DNA from: Bifiguratus adelaidae
Taxonomy: Eukaryota; Mucoromycota; Endogonomycetes; Endogonales
DNA: 64,000 nt
Direction of reading: 5' to 3'
NCBI GenBank assembly: GCA_002261195.1
Contig: MVBO01000003.1
Coordinates: forward strand, 154,143-218,142
Under the pieces are notes generated by a model, which saw only the letters and a list, made by a program, of their open reading frames with translations, was not told where the DNA came from and did no database searches. Position numbers and translations under genes: made by a program. Positions 24,777 through 36,240 of this stretch are shown piece by piece; positions within the stretch are counted from its first letter, which is position 1, and every line of letters starts with the position of its first letter.

Positions 24777-27700
24777 ATGAGGTTGAAGAGTCGCATGGTG
24801 AGCATTCACTATAGACTTATACTCCTGCTGGTTCTGTGCGCACTATGGCTAGTATATGCGCAAGAACTGGCGCATGAACCGGCTGATAGCGGGGTAGAAG
24901 GCGTAATGGACGTGAACGTTCACAGAGGTAAGCAAGACTCGTCTTGGCAGCAGCATGAGCTCATCGAGCGGAATAGATGCCGGAGCTTTTGCATATAGCC
25001 AAGCCATGGACCTCTTGTCCACCATCCCCGCAACCACATATCACTCCACCCCAAATGCACAACCGTCCTTCTCGCATGTTGACAAGCCTAACGATAATCT
25101 CTTTCTCACTCATCCACTCCGGTTTGTCCGTCAGGTCTACGACCAACTAAAGGCGGCTATTCGCGTCGCTCGACAACCCTCAACTCGATCCGATACTTTC
25201 GATAAAGACACTACCATCACCACGCATTCTACACCGCACAATGCCACCCTTGATAGAGCGCTCGAATTGCTCAACAATGCAGCTTATCAGCACGATCATG
25301 CCGATGCATTGTATACCCTCGGTAACATGTACACCTATGGACACTATGGTCTCCCACATAATTATACAGCCGCCTATCATCACTATGCCAAACTCGCAGA
25401 TCAGACGGGCAATGCGACCGCTCAGCACATGCTTGGCTTCTTTCATGCCACCGGTTTGGCCTCTGAACGTGATCAAGGCTTGGCCCTTCTATACCACAGC
25501 TTTGCCGCCATGGGAAATGTCATTGCGTCGCAGATGACATTGGGATATCGGTACATGACCGGTATAGGTACACCGGGAAAATGCGAGGATGCGGTCTATT
25601 ACTATAAGCAAGTGGCTGACAAGGGTAAGCTGACGATGCGCGTGGCATGCGACAGTCTGGACTGACTTTTTACAGTCATTGAATACTATCTGTCGGGTCC
25701 ACCGGGAGGCCGAGCATTGCCCCTGCCAAAAGTGAGACTTTCGGATGATGACGGAGGAGTCTATGGAGCCGGCGCCAGCTGGGGTCCGCGAAAATCACTG
25801 TCGACTACCGATGGAGACGGAGCGAGTCTTGAAGATGTGCTCGAATATTACCGGTATATGGCGAAAAGGCGGGGAGAGTACAGTGCTCAGGTAAGCGTGA
25901 AGCGTTCACATTGCAGCAAGCGCTGACGTGCCTGTTTAGCTTATTCTTGGACAACTTTATTATCAAGGGACCCGATCAGTTCCTCAAAACTTCAAACTGG
26001 CCTATGATTACCTGAAGCTGGTCGTGGAGCAATACTTTCCGTTGGCGAGCACCAATCCAATCGCGCCAGAACCGCATGGGCAACCTTTAGCGACAAATCC
26101 TGGCCTCAACAATGGCAGAGGTCCGCCACCAACAGGCACGGCCGCGCACGCAGCCGGATTAGCCGCAAGTCTGTTGGGTAAGATGTATCTTCGAGGAGAG
26201 TATGTACCCCAAGACAATCGAACTGCTTGGGAGTGGTTCCTTCGTGGTGCTGAACTATCAAATCCCTCCGGTCTTCATGGAGTAGGCATGATGTATCGGG
26301 ATGGCATTTTCGTTCCTCAGGTAAAGCCACACAGTACGCATTCGCTGCGACCAATACCACTGACATATTGTTTAGGATATTGAAAAGGCTTCGGAATACT
26401 TTAAAGAGGCGGCTGATCAAGATTATGACGAAGCACAAGTAAGCCTAGGGCGCATTCTCATGTGTAAGCAGTCGGCGATGCTCTGTTACCTCATGATGCC
26501 TAACCCGCCGTTAGCGACCGAAGCGAGACTACCAGGTGCGCTTCAATACTTTAAATCCGCCGCCAGTCCACCCAAGAGAAACCTGTTGGCATATTACTAT
26601 CTCGCTGAAATGCATCGTCTCGGTATTGCCACACCCGTATCATGCCAAGTGGCCGTCAATTACTACAAATTGGTGGCAGAGAAAGGAGATTGGTTGGATC
26701 CTGTCATGGAAACGGCTTACAATGCCTATCGCGCTGGCGACGAAGAGAACGCGCTCTTGCATTACATTATGGCAGCCGAAAGAGGCTACGAAGTGGCGCA
26801 GAGTAACGTTGCTTGGCTTTTGGATACCAGTAAGTGTGCTTTTCCGCTTCTTTTCAGCACATTTTGCTCAAATCATTCAGACAAGCACCTTTTGGAATTG
26901 CCTGCCATCTTTGGCCAACCTCCACCACGCGATCCTCGACGCGAAGAATTGGCCTTCATTTATTGGAGTCGAGCCAGCAACCAAGAAAACCTGGATGCTC
27001 GCATGAAGGTTGGCGATTATTACTATTGGGGCATTGGCGTGAACAAGTCGGCGGAAAAAGCGGCGTCTGTCTATCGCATCATCTCAGATCTCAAGTATTC
27101 GTCCATGGCGATGTGGAATCTTGGCTGGATGCATGAAAATGGCATGGGTGTGGCCAAGGATCTCCATCTGGCCAAACGATTTTACGATCAAGCGGTGGAA
27201 TCCAATCCGGACGCTTACTTGCCCGTCATGCTCTCGCTTGTCAATTTACACGTCAAAATATTCTGGACATGGTTAACAGGAGGGGACGGTTTGCATGGCA
27301 ATGACAAGACCCGGTCACAGCAATACAGTGAATTGGATGAGCCTAAGCGATGGCTCTACTTTGCCGAGCGCAGTGACGTAGGAAACGCGGTTCCCCAAAC
27401 GGAGGATCTCGATGAACATGCCCATCCGCGCCGCCCAAACACTGAGTCACCTGATTGGGATATTGGACGAGAGGGAGAACACATTACGAAGAAGTATACC
27501 AAGGATCGGCGGCAGCGCATGTTGGAGGCTGGCGAAGACTTTGACGAGGATGATTTCATTCGGGAAGCCGCGAATGGAGCACAAGGACTCGGACCTGATG
27601 GCTATCCAGACAACAGCCGACGATTGCGTGACGAAGATTTGAGTGACGAAGAATACGATGAGCTGGTCGAAGATGTGGTGATCCTAACTCTGTTTGCGGT

Positions 27701-27845
27701 CATTGCTGGTCTCGTGTACATTCGACAAAATCGATTACGCCAGCAAGCGCAAGAGCCTCAAGCTCAGGGTGCCAATAATCAGAACCAAGGAATTATCGGT
27801 GCTCTACAGGAAGGCTGGGGAGTGATAAGGCGGTTTTTTGGCTAG
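24777..27845 (+). CDS. HRD3: HRD3/SEL1L-type Sel1-repeat protein of the ER degradation complex
   Basis: Partner of the Hrd1 ubiquitin ligase that recognises misfolded glycoproteins in the ER lumen. The ATG at 24777 gives an N-terminal signal (IHYRLILLLVLCALWLVYAQ). Sel1 repeats follow through most of the protein: ALYTLGNMYTYGHYGLPHN, AQHMLGFFHATGLA, LGQLYYQGTRSVPQNFKLA, LGKMYLRGEYVPQDN, GVGMMYRDGIFVPQ, VGDYYYWGIGVNKS, NLGWMHENGMGVAKD. A long acidic segment leads to one membrane helix near the C-terminus (DVVILTLFAVIAGLVYI), giving the HRD3 layout: lumenal repeats plus tail anchor. At least six introns; those checked are canonical. N-x-T sites fit a lumenal protein. The C-terminus ends RRFFG. 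Confidence 0.9.
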
Positions 27846-27906
27846 CTTGCTTATGTATTATCACGATAGACGTTGATTTCCCACTGGCGGTGTTGCCGTC
27901 GATTTC

Positions 27907-27914
27907 TATAAAAG
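27907..27914 (+). promoter_or_regulatory. TATA box of amidase gene
   Basis: TATAAAAG lies 79 bp before the ATG at 27993 but only 3 bp before the in-frame ATG at 27918. A start site about 30 bp downstream of the box would fall near 27940, inside the upstream reading frame. This favours 27993 as the real start codon. Confidence 0.55.
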
Positions 27915-27992
27915 GAAATGAGGAAGCCGAAAAACTCGCACGCCATAATCGTGAATTTGCCTGTTCGACACACTTCTCTCTTCTTCTCCAAT

Positions 27993-29766
27993 ATGACGGG
28001 CATGTCCTTCAAGAAAGCGCGCGAGATCAAGTTGGCCCAACGGGATGCTTCAATTAGCAAGCTTCCCTCCAAATTCCACGTACCGCTCGATAACATTGAA
28101 CAAGACATTGCCACCGCGCCGGTCTCTCGCATCATTCAACAAGTCCAAGAGAAGAAGGTCTGGTCTTCCGAACAAGTCCTAACGGCATTTGCAAAGACAG
28201 CTATTGCTGCTCAAGCGCAAACCAACTGCTTGACCGAGATATTCATTGACCAAGCCGATCAAGATGCGGTTGCCCTAGATGCCAAACTGAAGCAAACTGG
28301 TGAACCGGTGGGACCTCTTCATGGTATACCCGTATCACTCAAGGATACCTTCAACGTCGTTGGTCAAGACTCTACGCTAGGGTATTCATCCTACGTAGGC
28401 AAGACGGCTAATGAAGACGGTGTGTTGGTAAAATTGCTCCGGGGGGCCGGAGCAATTCCGTACGTCAAGACCAATGTTCCTCAGACCCTCCTATTGGCCG
28501 AGTCTGTCAACCCACTGTTTGGCGCTGTCGACCACCCCACGCATCCTGGATACACGCCCGGTGGTTCTTCTGGAGGTGAATCGGCACTTTTGGCATTGAA
28601 CGGTTCGGTCCTCGGTCTCGGCACCGATATCGGTGGATCGCTTCGTATTCCGGCTGCCTTTGCTGGTATTTGTTCCTTGAAGCCCTCGGTCGGACGCATC
28701 TCGCGCGGCAAAAACACCTCGACAAATCCCGGCATCGAGACCGTTTCCTCCGTGGTTGGACCCATGACTCGCACCGTGGACGATTTGGAATACTTTACCA
28801 AAGTCTTGCTCAACTTGAAAGCCTGGGAACTGGATCAAACGGTCTTACCATTGCCCTACCGGGAAGAAGAGACGAAACTACCTGCCAAACTTCGTATTGG
28901 CTATTATACCGACATTGGCTTGGTGGATTCTAGTCCGGCATGCAAACGCGCCGTGCTGCAGACGGTCGAGGCACTTAGGGCGGCCGGTCATGATGTATTT
29001 GAATTTACGGTGCCTGATATGCCTCAGGCAGCCAGTCTGGGGTCATCGCTCCTGACAGCGGATAAGGGCAAGACCATTTGTTTGCCCATCAAGAAGGATC
29101 CGTTGGTTGCGGGTGTCAAGGCCATGCTCAAATTCTATCACCTCCCATGGTGGATGAAGAAGTTGCAAATTTGGAGTAAGATGGATGTCGGATCTGCAAG
29201 GGAGTAACGATGGCTAACGCTCGGTTTCAGTGTTGCGAACCTTTGCCAAGGACAACAAGACAGCCGACTACATTGAAAACATGAAGGGTGCCAAAGACGT
29301 GTTTGAGTTGTGGCAATTGACCGCCGAACGCGAGCGTTACCGACAAAAGTTTATGGACTTGTGGAATGCCTCTGCCAATCCCTCCACGGGACAAGCCATG
29401 GACTGTATCATCTGTCCCGTCAACGCCTTGCCCACCATGAAGCACAACAAGTACCACGAGTGCACGCCAGGTATCTCCTACACGGTACTCTACAATCTCT
29501 TGGATTACTCGGCCGGTGTGCTTCCGGTCACCAAGGTATCGGCCCAGGACGACTTTGTGGATAGAGCAAGTTTGATGAAGAATACCTGGAACTCGATGGA
29601 GAAGGGTATGTTTGCCCACTACAATGTCCAGGAAATGCAAGGGCTGCCGGTACCTGTGCAAGTGGTGGGCAGAAGGCTACAGGAAGAGAAGGTGATTGCC
29701 ATGATGCAAGTGATCAAGAAGGTCTTGAACGAGAGTGGAAAGCCTGAATTGCAAATGCGTCGATAA
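27993..29766 (+). CDS. Amidase-signature hydrolase (FAAH/acetamidase-like), paralogue 1
   Basis: Amidase-signature serine hydrolase. The Ser-cis-Ser-Lys triad is visible: Lys in GIPVSLKDTFNV, cis-Ser in TPGGSSGGESALLALNG, nucleophile Ser in TDIGGSLRIP. Then FAGICSLKPSVGRISRG and VGPMTRTVDDLEYF. One 55-bp intron (29176-29230) splits the gene after LQIW. The C-terminal part includes DCIICPVNALPTMKHN and VQVVGRRLQEEKVI. FAAH-like members cleave fatty-acid or short-chain amides; the substrate is not predictable here. ATG 27918 is an alternative start adding 25 residues, disfavoured because a TATA box abuts it. It converges with formate dehydrogenase (186 bp between stops). A related gene lies at 52427-54382. 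Confidence 0.92.
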
Positions 29767-29951
29767 CCGCGGATACCGGATCTACGGATACGCAATATAT
29801 CCTGTCGTGTATACCATCTCATCCTTCTGTAGATCCACATATGAATAATAAATAAACTTTATCCTACTGCGCAAAAAGACATCATTTTATTCACTATAAC
29901 CATCAATGTGAATCCGATTCAACAATGAATGAGCCATCACCGATCCAAAAT

Positions 29952-31337
29952 TTAGGACAATGCCTTAGTGGGCTGAACATAGGCCTTGGAAGCAAATTCG
30001 CCGTTTTGGACAATAAGATTCTCTGGTATTTGAGGTTCACCTTTGAAGAAGCGTTCAAGAATGTCCCTAAGAAAGAGGTCAATCTTTGCGAGCTTGAAAC
30101 CAACCTAGGACTTACTTTGTGCCGGCAGCATAGCGTGCTTGTGCATCCAGAGTGGTTCCAGAGTAGTGAGGAGTCATACCATTGTAAGGCATCGTTCTCC
30201 AGGGATGATCTCTGGGCGCGGGTTGCGGGTACCACACATCACCGGCGTAGGCCGACACTTGACCCGAATTTACAGCGTCCACCAAGGCATCCCGGTCCAC
30301 AATGGCACCACGAGCCGTGTTAACCAAAATGGCTCCCTTCTTCATGTGGGAAAGGAGCTCCTTGTTGAAGAGGCCGAGTGTCTTTTCATGAAGAGGACAA
30401 TTGATAGTGACCACATCACATTGGCTCAACATGTCTTCGAGTTTCTCCACGCGACGGGCGCCGACTTCCTTGGCGGCTGCTTCTGGCAAGGGTTGGTAAT
30501 CGTAGTACAAGAGCTCCTTGCAGTCAAAGGGCTTGAGACGTTGAAGAACACGGTATCCGATACGTCCGGCTCCGACGGTACCAATGACCTTACCCTCAAG
30601 ATCGTAGGCGCGTTTGGCTATGTGGGTTACAAGTCGTCAAAAAGTGGTCCGATTGCTATTCGACACACGTACCGGCCTCGGCAACATCCCAGTCTCCCCG
30701 AACAACTTGCTCGTGAGCAGGAATGAAATTGCGAAGCAACACCAAAATGTCCATGACCACATGCTCAGCGACCGAGACCACATTGGAGCCCGTCACTTCG
30801 GCCACGGTCAACTTGGCCTTGTTGGCCGACGGCAAATCAATGTGGTCGGAGCCCACACCGGCGGTGACACAAAGCTTCAATTTCTTGGCCTTGGCGATGC
30901 CTACACAACAACTGAGCGTTGGATATGACCACATGGACACCTACGTTCAGCGGTTAAGTATCCGGGATGAAAAGGCGTTGTAATCAAGATGTCGGTGTCG
31001 GGCAATTGCTTGTCAAACTCAGAGTTGTCACCCTCCTAAGACACCGCGAGTCAATATCCCCCCGCATCAACAAATTTCCCACCCCGGATTTACCTTGTCG
31101 TGAGTGACGACAAATCTAGACTAGTGTTCAATACTTTGCATGAAATGGCGCAGGGCAAATACTTACTCATGGCCTTGACTCTCGAGCCATTGGCGTAAAC
31201 CAAGTTCATTCTCCACCGTGCCTAATGGGATATGGTGTGAATCGACTTATCACTCCGACCCTGTATGCCTTACCGAGCAAACGCGGCTCTTCCTTGGCAT
31301 GTTCACGTCCTTGATACAAAATAGCCAATACCTTCAT
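29952..31337 (-). CDS. FDH1: NAD-dependent formate dehydrogenase
   Basis: Oxidises formate to CO2 with NAD; detoxifies formate from one-carbon metabolism. Exons read [85 protein letters not shown] (NAD fold GxGxxG), [31 protein letters not shown], and [16 protein letters not shown] with the catalytic His. The product ends [10 protein letters not shown], with no extension. At least four short introns. The MKV ATG matches the usual cytosolic fungal start; a frame extending upstream lacks an ATG, so no mitochondrial leader is supported. The order and spacing agree with yeast FDH1 apart from a shorter loop before VEKLEDML. Confidence 0.95.
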
Positions 31338-32736
31338 ATTGTTGTGAGGTGTACTCTTAAATCCTTGAAAGGGTCTGGAGTAATAGTTGGGAAGCAATCG
31401 ACGTGTATTTAAAGCTTTTCGAGTGATCTCAATTGCGGTGGTCAGGAGGTTTCTGTGTATGTCTCAATTGAGCTGAACTCAGTATTGAAAAGGAAAGGGA
31501 ACGGCTAAAATGTCACCCACCCGGAGGACTAGCCGGGCTCACGGTCAAGTGACTCTTTGTACAGTGGGTTGCCAAGAGGTACCTTTTGGAGTGCGGGTAC
31601 TCGACTCTCTCTTATCACGTAGTGTGTGGGGTGTGGGGGAGGATAAATAGCCGGGCCAGTGATTTTAGCTTTCGATGGGCCATGTACGTTTTATATTCTA
31701 CGCCATCGGCGATATCTTTGAGCCTGCATGAGTTATGCTTGCCCTAGACAGCATCCCTCCTAACCCCGATGCATGAAACACATCGATAGTTGATCGGAAC
31801 ACGCGCTACCCGGCGCCAAGCCAACGTTTACCCAGACGTTTCCGACATCGGAAGCGAGGGGCAAATCCTTAGCCCCTATGGCGTGACTGCCTTTTTTGGC
31901 TAGAGGCAACGGATGGCTTTGAATGGGTGAAGTCCGCGTTGTCCAGCAAGTACGGCGGTCTCAAGATTGAAGGCTAATTAGAGAGGCGTAAATAAGAGTT
32001 CTTTGCATGAGGTTAGGGTATGTTTGAGAGGACAATCGTGGGGTCATGGGATGGTTTGGACAATGTATCTAATACAGCGAGATTGCGAGTGCAAAGGTAT
32101 TCAGAAATGGAGGTGAAAGTGAATGAGATTGGCTGAGATATCCGATTGAAGGAATGCTATGGATCCCTATTTCCAGGCTCTGAGCTGGACATGTATCGTT
32201 CCATTATATTGTAAAGTCAAAGGAATGGCCATAGACTGTTTATACTTTGCTGAAGGCGAGAGGATCTTTGATGAAATTGTATTGAGTCAGATACATGTCG
32301 GTAAGAAAAGTTTTGTGCTTCTCAGTATTATGCAATTCTTTCATTCACTCCTTTCCTCCAAAAGTCATCCGACTTCTCACTCAATGGGCGTTTCTCCCTG
32401 GTGTGGATGACCGAATGTGCCCAAGACAAGGAACACTAGGGTCCGTGTAGTACACAGGGGCTACTTTGCCGTAATTGGTCACGAGGCTTAATGATCGAGG
32501 GTGGAGAAGGTGTTTCACCGCGGAGAATAAGGGGAGGGGGGGCCTCGCATCGCTGATCATACTGACACAAGCTGGTATATTCAGCAAGTATGGTTTGCAT
32601 CTTAAGATCATTAGTGATGATTTATCTGAAATCTGTGTATCCAAAATCCAAGATCCAACAGTCCATGATGTTGCAGGCTATAAAAATGAGTCGATCCTCT
32701 GGTAAAGATGGTACGCAACGGCTGCCTTACGACAGG
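31338..32736. other. Long intergenic region between FDH1 and broken GH5 gene
   Basis: 1.4 kb, upstream of genes on both sides. No convincing coding region or RNA gene found; frames are below 90 codons and look random. GATA-type motifs (CTTATC near 31614, CGATAG near 31785) are present but such short motifs are expected by chance. TATAAAAA at 32689-32696 belongs to the GH5 remnant. Confidence 0.4.
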
Positions 32737-33961
32737 ATGAAGACCATCTCGCTCGCTATTCTCCTTGCGTCTCACCAATGGTTACTGCTGCCAACGACCA
32801 AGCGTGCTTCGGCACTCGGTATCGGCAACGGTGCTCCTTTAAAGGGCGTGAATCAACCTTGGGTAACGGGAATTACGGCCACTATCTCGGTGCAGAGGTA
32901 GGTTATGGGTAGAGGTGTACCGAACGGGTCACTGACGCTTTCAGGATAAGCCGGCAAACCCCAGCTATGGCGTCTCTTACAGTTCCTCGGAAACCACCTC
33001 ATATCTCCAAGCTTTCAACACCGTTGGTGCAAATTTCTGGCGTGTATGGATGTTTGAAGCTGGCCAAGGTCTGGATATCAGTAATCAACAAGTCAATGGC
33101 ATCACATCCACCTTTTTTAACAACATGGATGACCTTGTCAATCAAGCGACCTCTCATGATGTCTATGTCTATCCTACCTTATTTGCTGGCCAACCAGGTC
33201 AAGGTGACATGAACATCTTGCCCAACTTTATCACCGATATGAACTCGCAACAACAAGTGGTCAACAATGTGGTCATTCCTTTTGCGCAGCATTACAAGGG
33301 CAATACCAACATTGGCGCAATTCAAATCTGGAACGAGCTCAACAATTGGTGTGATCCTTACTTTCAGAGCACTGTGGCTACCAAACACAGTGTAACACCT
33401 TTGTCACCAATGTGGTGAATGCCATCACGGCTGTGGACCAATCTCGTCTGGTGTCTGTTTCGCAGATTCAGATCAATGGGAAAGATGCGCGCCGCATGGT
33501 TGCATGGCCTACCTGACGCTGATGATAGATCAATTTCATTCCCCTAGCACGTCGAACCAAGTTTTCATGGGCATCCGGCGTAGATTTTTACAATCTTCAT
33601 GTAAGTGGCGCGTCTTCGATCCGGATCTAGCCTTTTGACACCACGATAGGTCTACAATGATGATGGGAGCCTCCCCACAGCATCAACCTTCGGTCTCGAC
33701 AAGCCCGTGTTGCTTGGTGAATTCGGTGAATTCGGTGAATAGACCGGCCAAGGCCAAGCCCATCAAAACTCCGTCGTCAGTGCCTTCCTCAACAATGCTA
33801 GGAATGGCGGGTGGGCGGGTGCATTGTACTGGACCTTGGGCGAACCCGGACAAAACCCGCAGTCCTCGGGATGCAACGATAACACCTATACCTCGGACCT
33901 GTATACCTGCGAAGGTCAGCTAAGCCAGGCCTTCAATACCGATGAAGCTTTTCAAGTGTAA
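32737..33961 (+). pseudogene. Broken GH5 glycoside hydrolase (mannanase/cellulase-like)
   Basis: Once a secreted GH5-like enzyme: a TATA box (32689-32696) and a signal-like start (MKTISLAILLASHQWLLL) precede APLKGVNQPW. The conserved continuation NGNYGHYLGAE is in another frame (shift near 32863). After an intron the frame stays open through YLQAFNTVGANFWRVWMFEA and IQIWNELNNW (acid/base Glu), then shifts again near 33385, continuing as CNTFVTNVVNAI in a new frame. Stops occur in frame at about 33510-33531, and a TAG at 33740-33742 directly follows the nucleophile region VLLGEFGEFGE, where a 9-bp unit repeats. The remainder (GGWAGALYWTLGEPG) has no stop until 33961. Several independent lesions argue for a decayed gene; assembly errors are the alternative. 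Confidence 0.72.
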
Positions 33962-34003
33962 TTGATTTATGTGCGAATGATAATGTGTACATGGATGCAA
34001 CCA

Positions 34004-35290
34004 TTAATAACCGAGATCGCTTCCCAATAAGGTGTTCCAGGTATCTTCCTTGCTCAAGTACACGCCACGTACCCATCGAGAGCCTATGAATGGGGTACGA
34101 GCATGGACCATCCGGTAATTGTCATAGAGAACTATATCGCCCGTGTTCAGGGCAAATCGATATTGATTTCGGGGATCACGTATGGTTTTGGTGAAGAGAT
34201 TGTAGGCGTCGTAAAACTCTGTCATGTCTGCAAAGGACAGGTGATGCGCGGCTTGCGAAAAGTAAGAGTACCGGATCTGTTGAGGTGCGCCGTGGGCCGA
34301 GAGGGTCAGGAGAGGCGCCACGACCTTGGACTCGAATTTGGCTTGTTTTCGATGGAAGGTGATGGGAACGGTGGTCAAGAGCCCATAAGCTCGGGTGGAC
34401 TTTTCGTTGCGAATGTACTCTGCGACTGCAAAGGCGTCTGCAAGATACGAGTCGCCTCCTTGATCCGCCGGTCTCATGCATTGGAGGAACTGGAACGGCG
34501 GTGGGGCTTGGATAAATGGCTGGTCGGGGGGAAGGTCGACACCAGCCGTGGTATAACCCAATTGATCGGTATTGTCATTGGTGGTATTATCCGTACGAAG
34601 ATCTTCGATCCGTCCAAAGTGCGTTGGAATAGGCTCACCATCTTTGGTGATAAAGTCGGCTCTGTCATCTTGTAAATTTCGGAGAGCCAAGATGTCAGCA
34701 ACACTTACATGATGGCCTCGGTATCGTCACCTCGGTTGCGAACAACGACGAGACCGTATACCTTGAGTCGCAACCCACAATCCACCCTGTAACGATGCAA
34801 TCCTTCCTCAGACAATTGTCCCGTTGAATCACCGTATTGCTTGACATAGTCGTTGTAATCCAAGGTGATACGGTCAACATCGGCAGCAATAGCCTTGGCC
34901 TGAACACGATTCAAGGCATAGGCATGTTCCCGAAGCCAGGATGCCTCAAATGTACTGACATGTCGCTCTCCTTCTCCATTCGGTGTAGCCTCTCCAGGCC
35001 AATGGATCGTGATGCAATTCGCATTGGCCTGCACAGACACGGGTTCAATGTCTATCGGCACATCAATGGAGTCGATCACGCGCTCGCGTGTATCCGGATG
35101 ACGGCAACCGTTCAAGCATCTAGGATGGGTGGGATGTAGAGTTAGAACACGTCAGGCTCATGGATGATCTTGCGTACGGGCAATTGTGGCGCAACCAAAA
35201 GTAGTGATAGTCGGCATGTTCATTATTCTCTGCGAATTGAACGCGAAGGTACCCATCGTGCTGGGAAACGGTCAAGACGCGAGCAGCCAT
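34004..35290 (-). CDS. Gamma-butyrobetaine dioxygenase-like protein lacking a metal His
   Basis: Resembles the 2-oxoglutarate/Fe(II) dioxygenases of carnitine synthesis. Exon 1 (MAARVLTVSQHDGYLRVQF to FWLRHNCP) joins exon 2 (CLNGCRHPDTRERVIDSID), recreating the N-terminal Cys-rich zinc motif of the family. Next come ITIHWPGE, the middle YGLVVVRNRGDDTEAI, then the catalytic fold: PPPFQFLQCMRPADQGGDS, and GDIVLYDNYRMVHARTPF with the C-terminal His and Arg. At the HxD motif, however, the sequence is LPPDQPF: the first iron ligand is proline (codon 34529-34531, CCC), a one-base change from CAC. The frame is otherwise intact, so it is either an inactive relative or uses a different chemistry. Two or more introns. 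Confidence 0.8.
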
Positions 35291-36240
35291 GTCGAATATT
35301 GTGCTTCAAATCGAAAGCTGAGGATTGGACCGGAGCAAGGGATTACATGGTCATCGCCCGCTTTTATATACTTTCCAGCCGAGAGTTTGATAAGCAACCT
35401 TCCCCTGGAAATCCGGAGACATCATCCATATTGCACGCTCAGGAAAATTTTCCTCCGCCAAGTCAACTCACTTTTTTGGCAGGAGCGATACCGCCACGAT
35501 CACTAAATATGGCGCAATTGGATGATATCTCAGGCGCAAGCGCTCCCTCTGAGGTCTGGTTTCCTAGCCTCCTTTGGCGATGAAGTCAATGTAAAGCATG
35601 ATGGGAGGTGAGCAAATGAGAACCAGGAACCGCATCAGATGTATGCGATACAAACCGTGACATGGAGTGAACGATGGGCATATCTCGGCGATGGTTGTTG
35701 ATCTCTAGTCCATTGATCTCAGGCCCAAACTTCATGTCCCCAGGTTAACCTGATATCGGCAAGACATCATGGTCCCGGGCAGTTAAGCCGAGCGCTGTGT
35801 CCAAGAAATCATCCGAGACTACAATCTGGGAGGGGACACAAACTGGCCAAGCAATCGGTATGGTAAGATGATATTGTAAGGCATTGGCAAATGATTTTTC
35901 TTTTGTCGCGATGCAGACCGTCGTCCTTCATCCCCCGTTGTGTTCTGGTATGTGATTGGAGATCAAAAGGCGTTTCCTTCGTCTGATTGAAATAACCAAT
36001 CTTAACGACCTGTTCCATGTGAAAGAATCAAGTCGATACCCGAAGCCATTCGTCATCCGTAACCACTCATCCATCCAATTGACCATATTCCATCCTCCGT
36101 CCACGATGTACCTTCCTTGTTAAGATCAAATGACTCAAAGTGAAACTTGGACCCAATTTTTGGAAGGTGCTCCTCTATCTACTACGCCTCTTGCAACACA
36201 ATCACGCAGAGAGACGCCTTAGCGTAGGGCGTAATCACCC
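35291..36240. other. Divergent intergenic region before the GATA factor
   Basis: 950 bp with the promoters of the dioxygenase-like gene and the GATA gene. A consensus GATA site, TGATAAG, lies near 35389. Frames of 106-139 codons on the plus strand (35164-35583) overlap each other and the first exon of the neighbour; they show no protein family pattern. Nothing else seen. Confidence 0.4.

Noticed and set aside
27918-27992. Upstream ATG of the first amidase as true start
   Set aside because: A TATA box ends 3 bp before it, so the ATG is probably upstream of the transcription start; the added residues are not family-like.
31338-31397. Upstream extension of formate dehydrogenase as mitochondrial leader
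   Set aside because: The extended frame begins at TTG, not ATG, and the MKV start fits cytosolic fungal FDH.
31338-36240. Cluster of GATA-type motifs as evidence for nitrogen control
   Set aside because: Five- and six-base GATA cores occur about as often as chance predicts; I could not show enrichment by eye.
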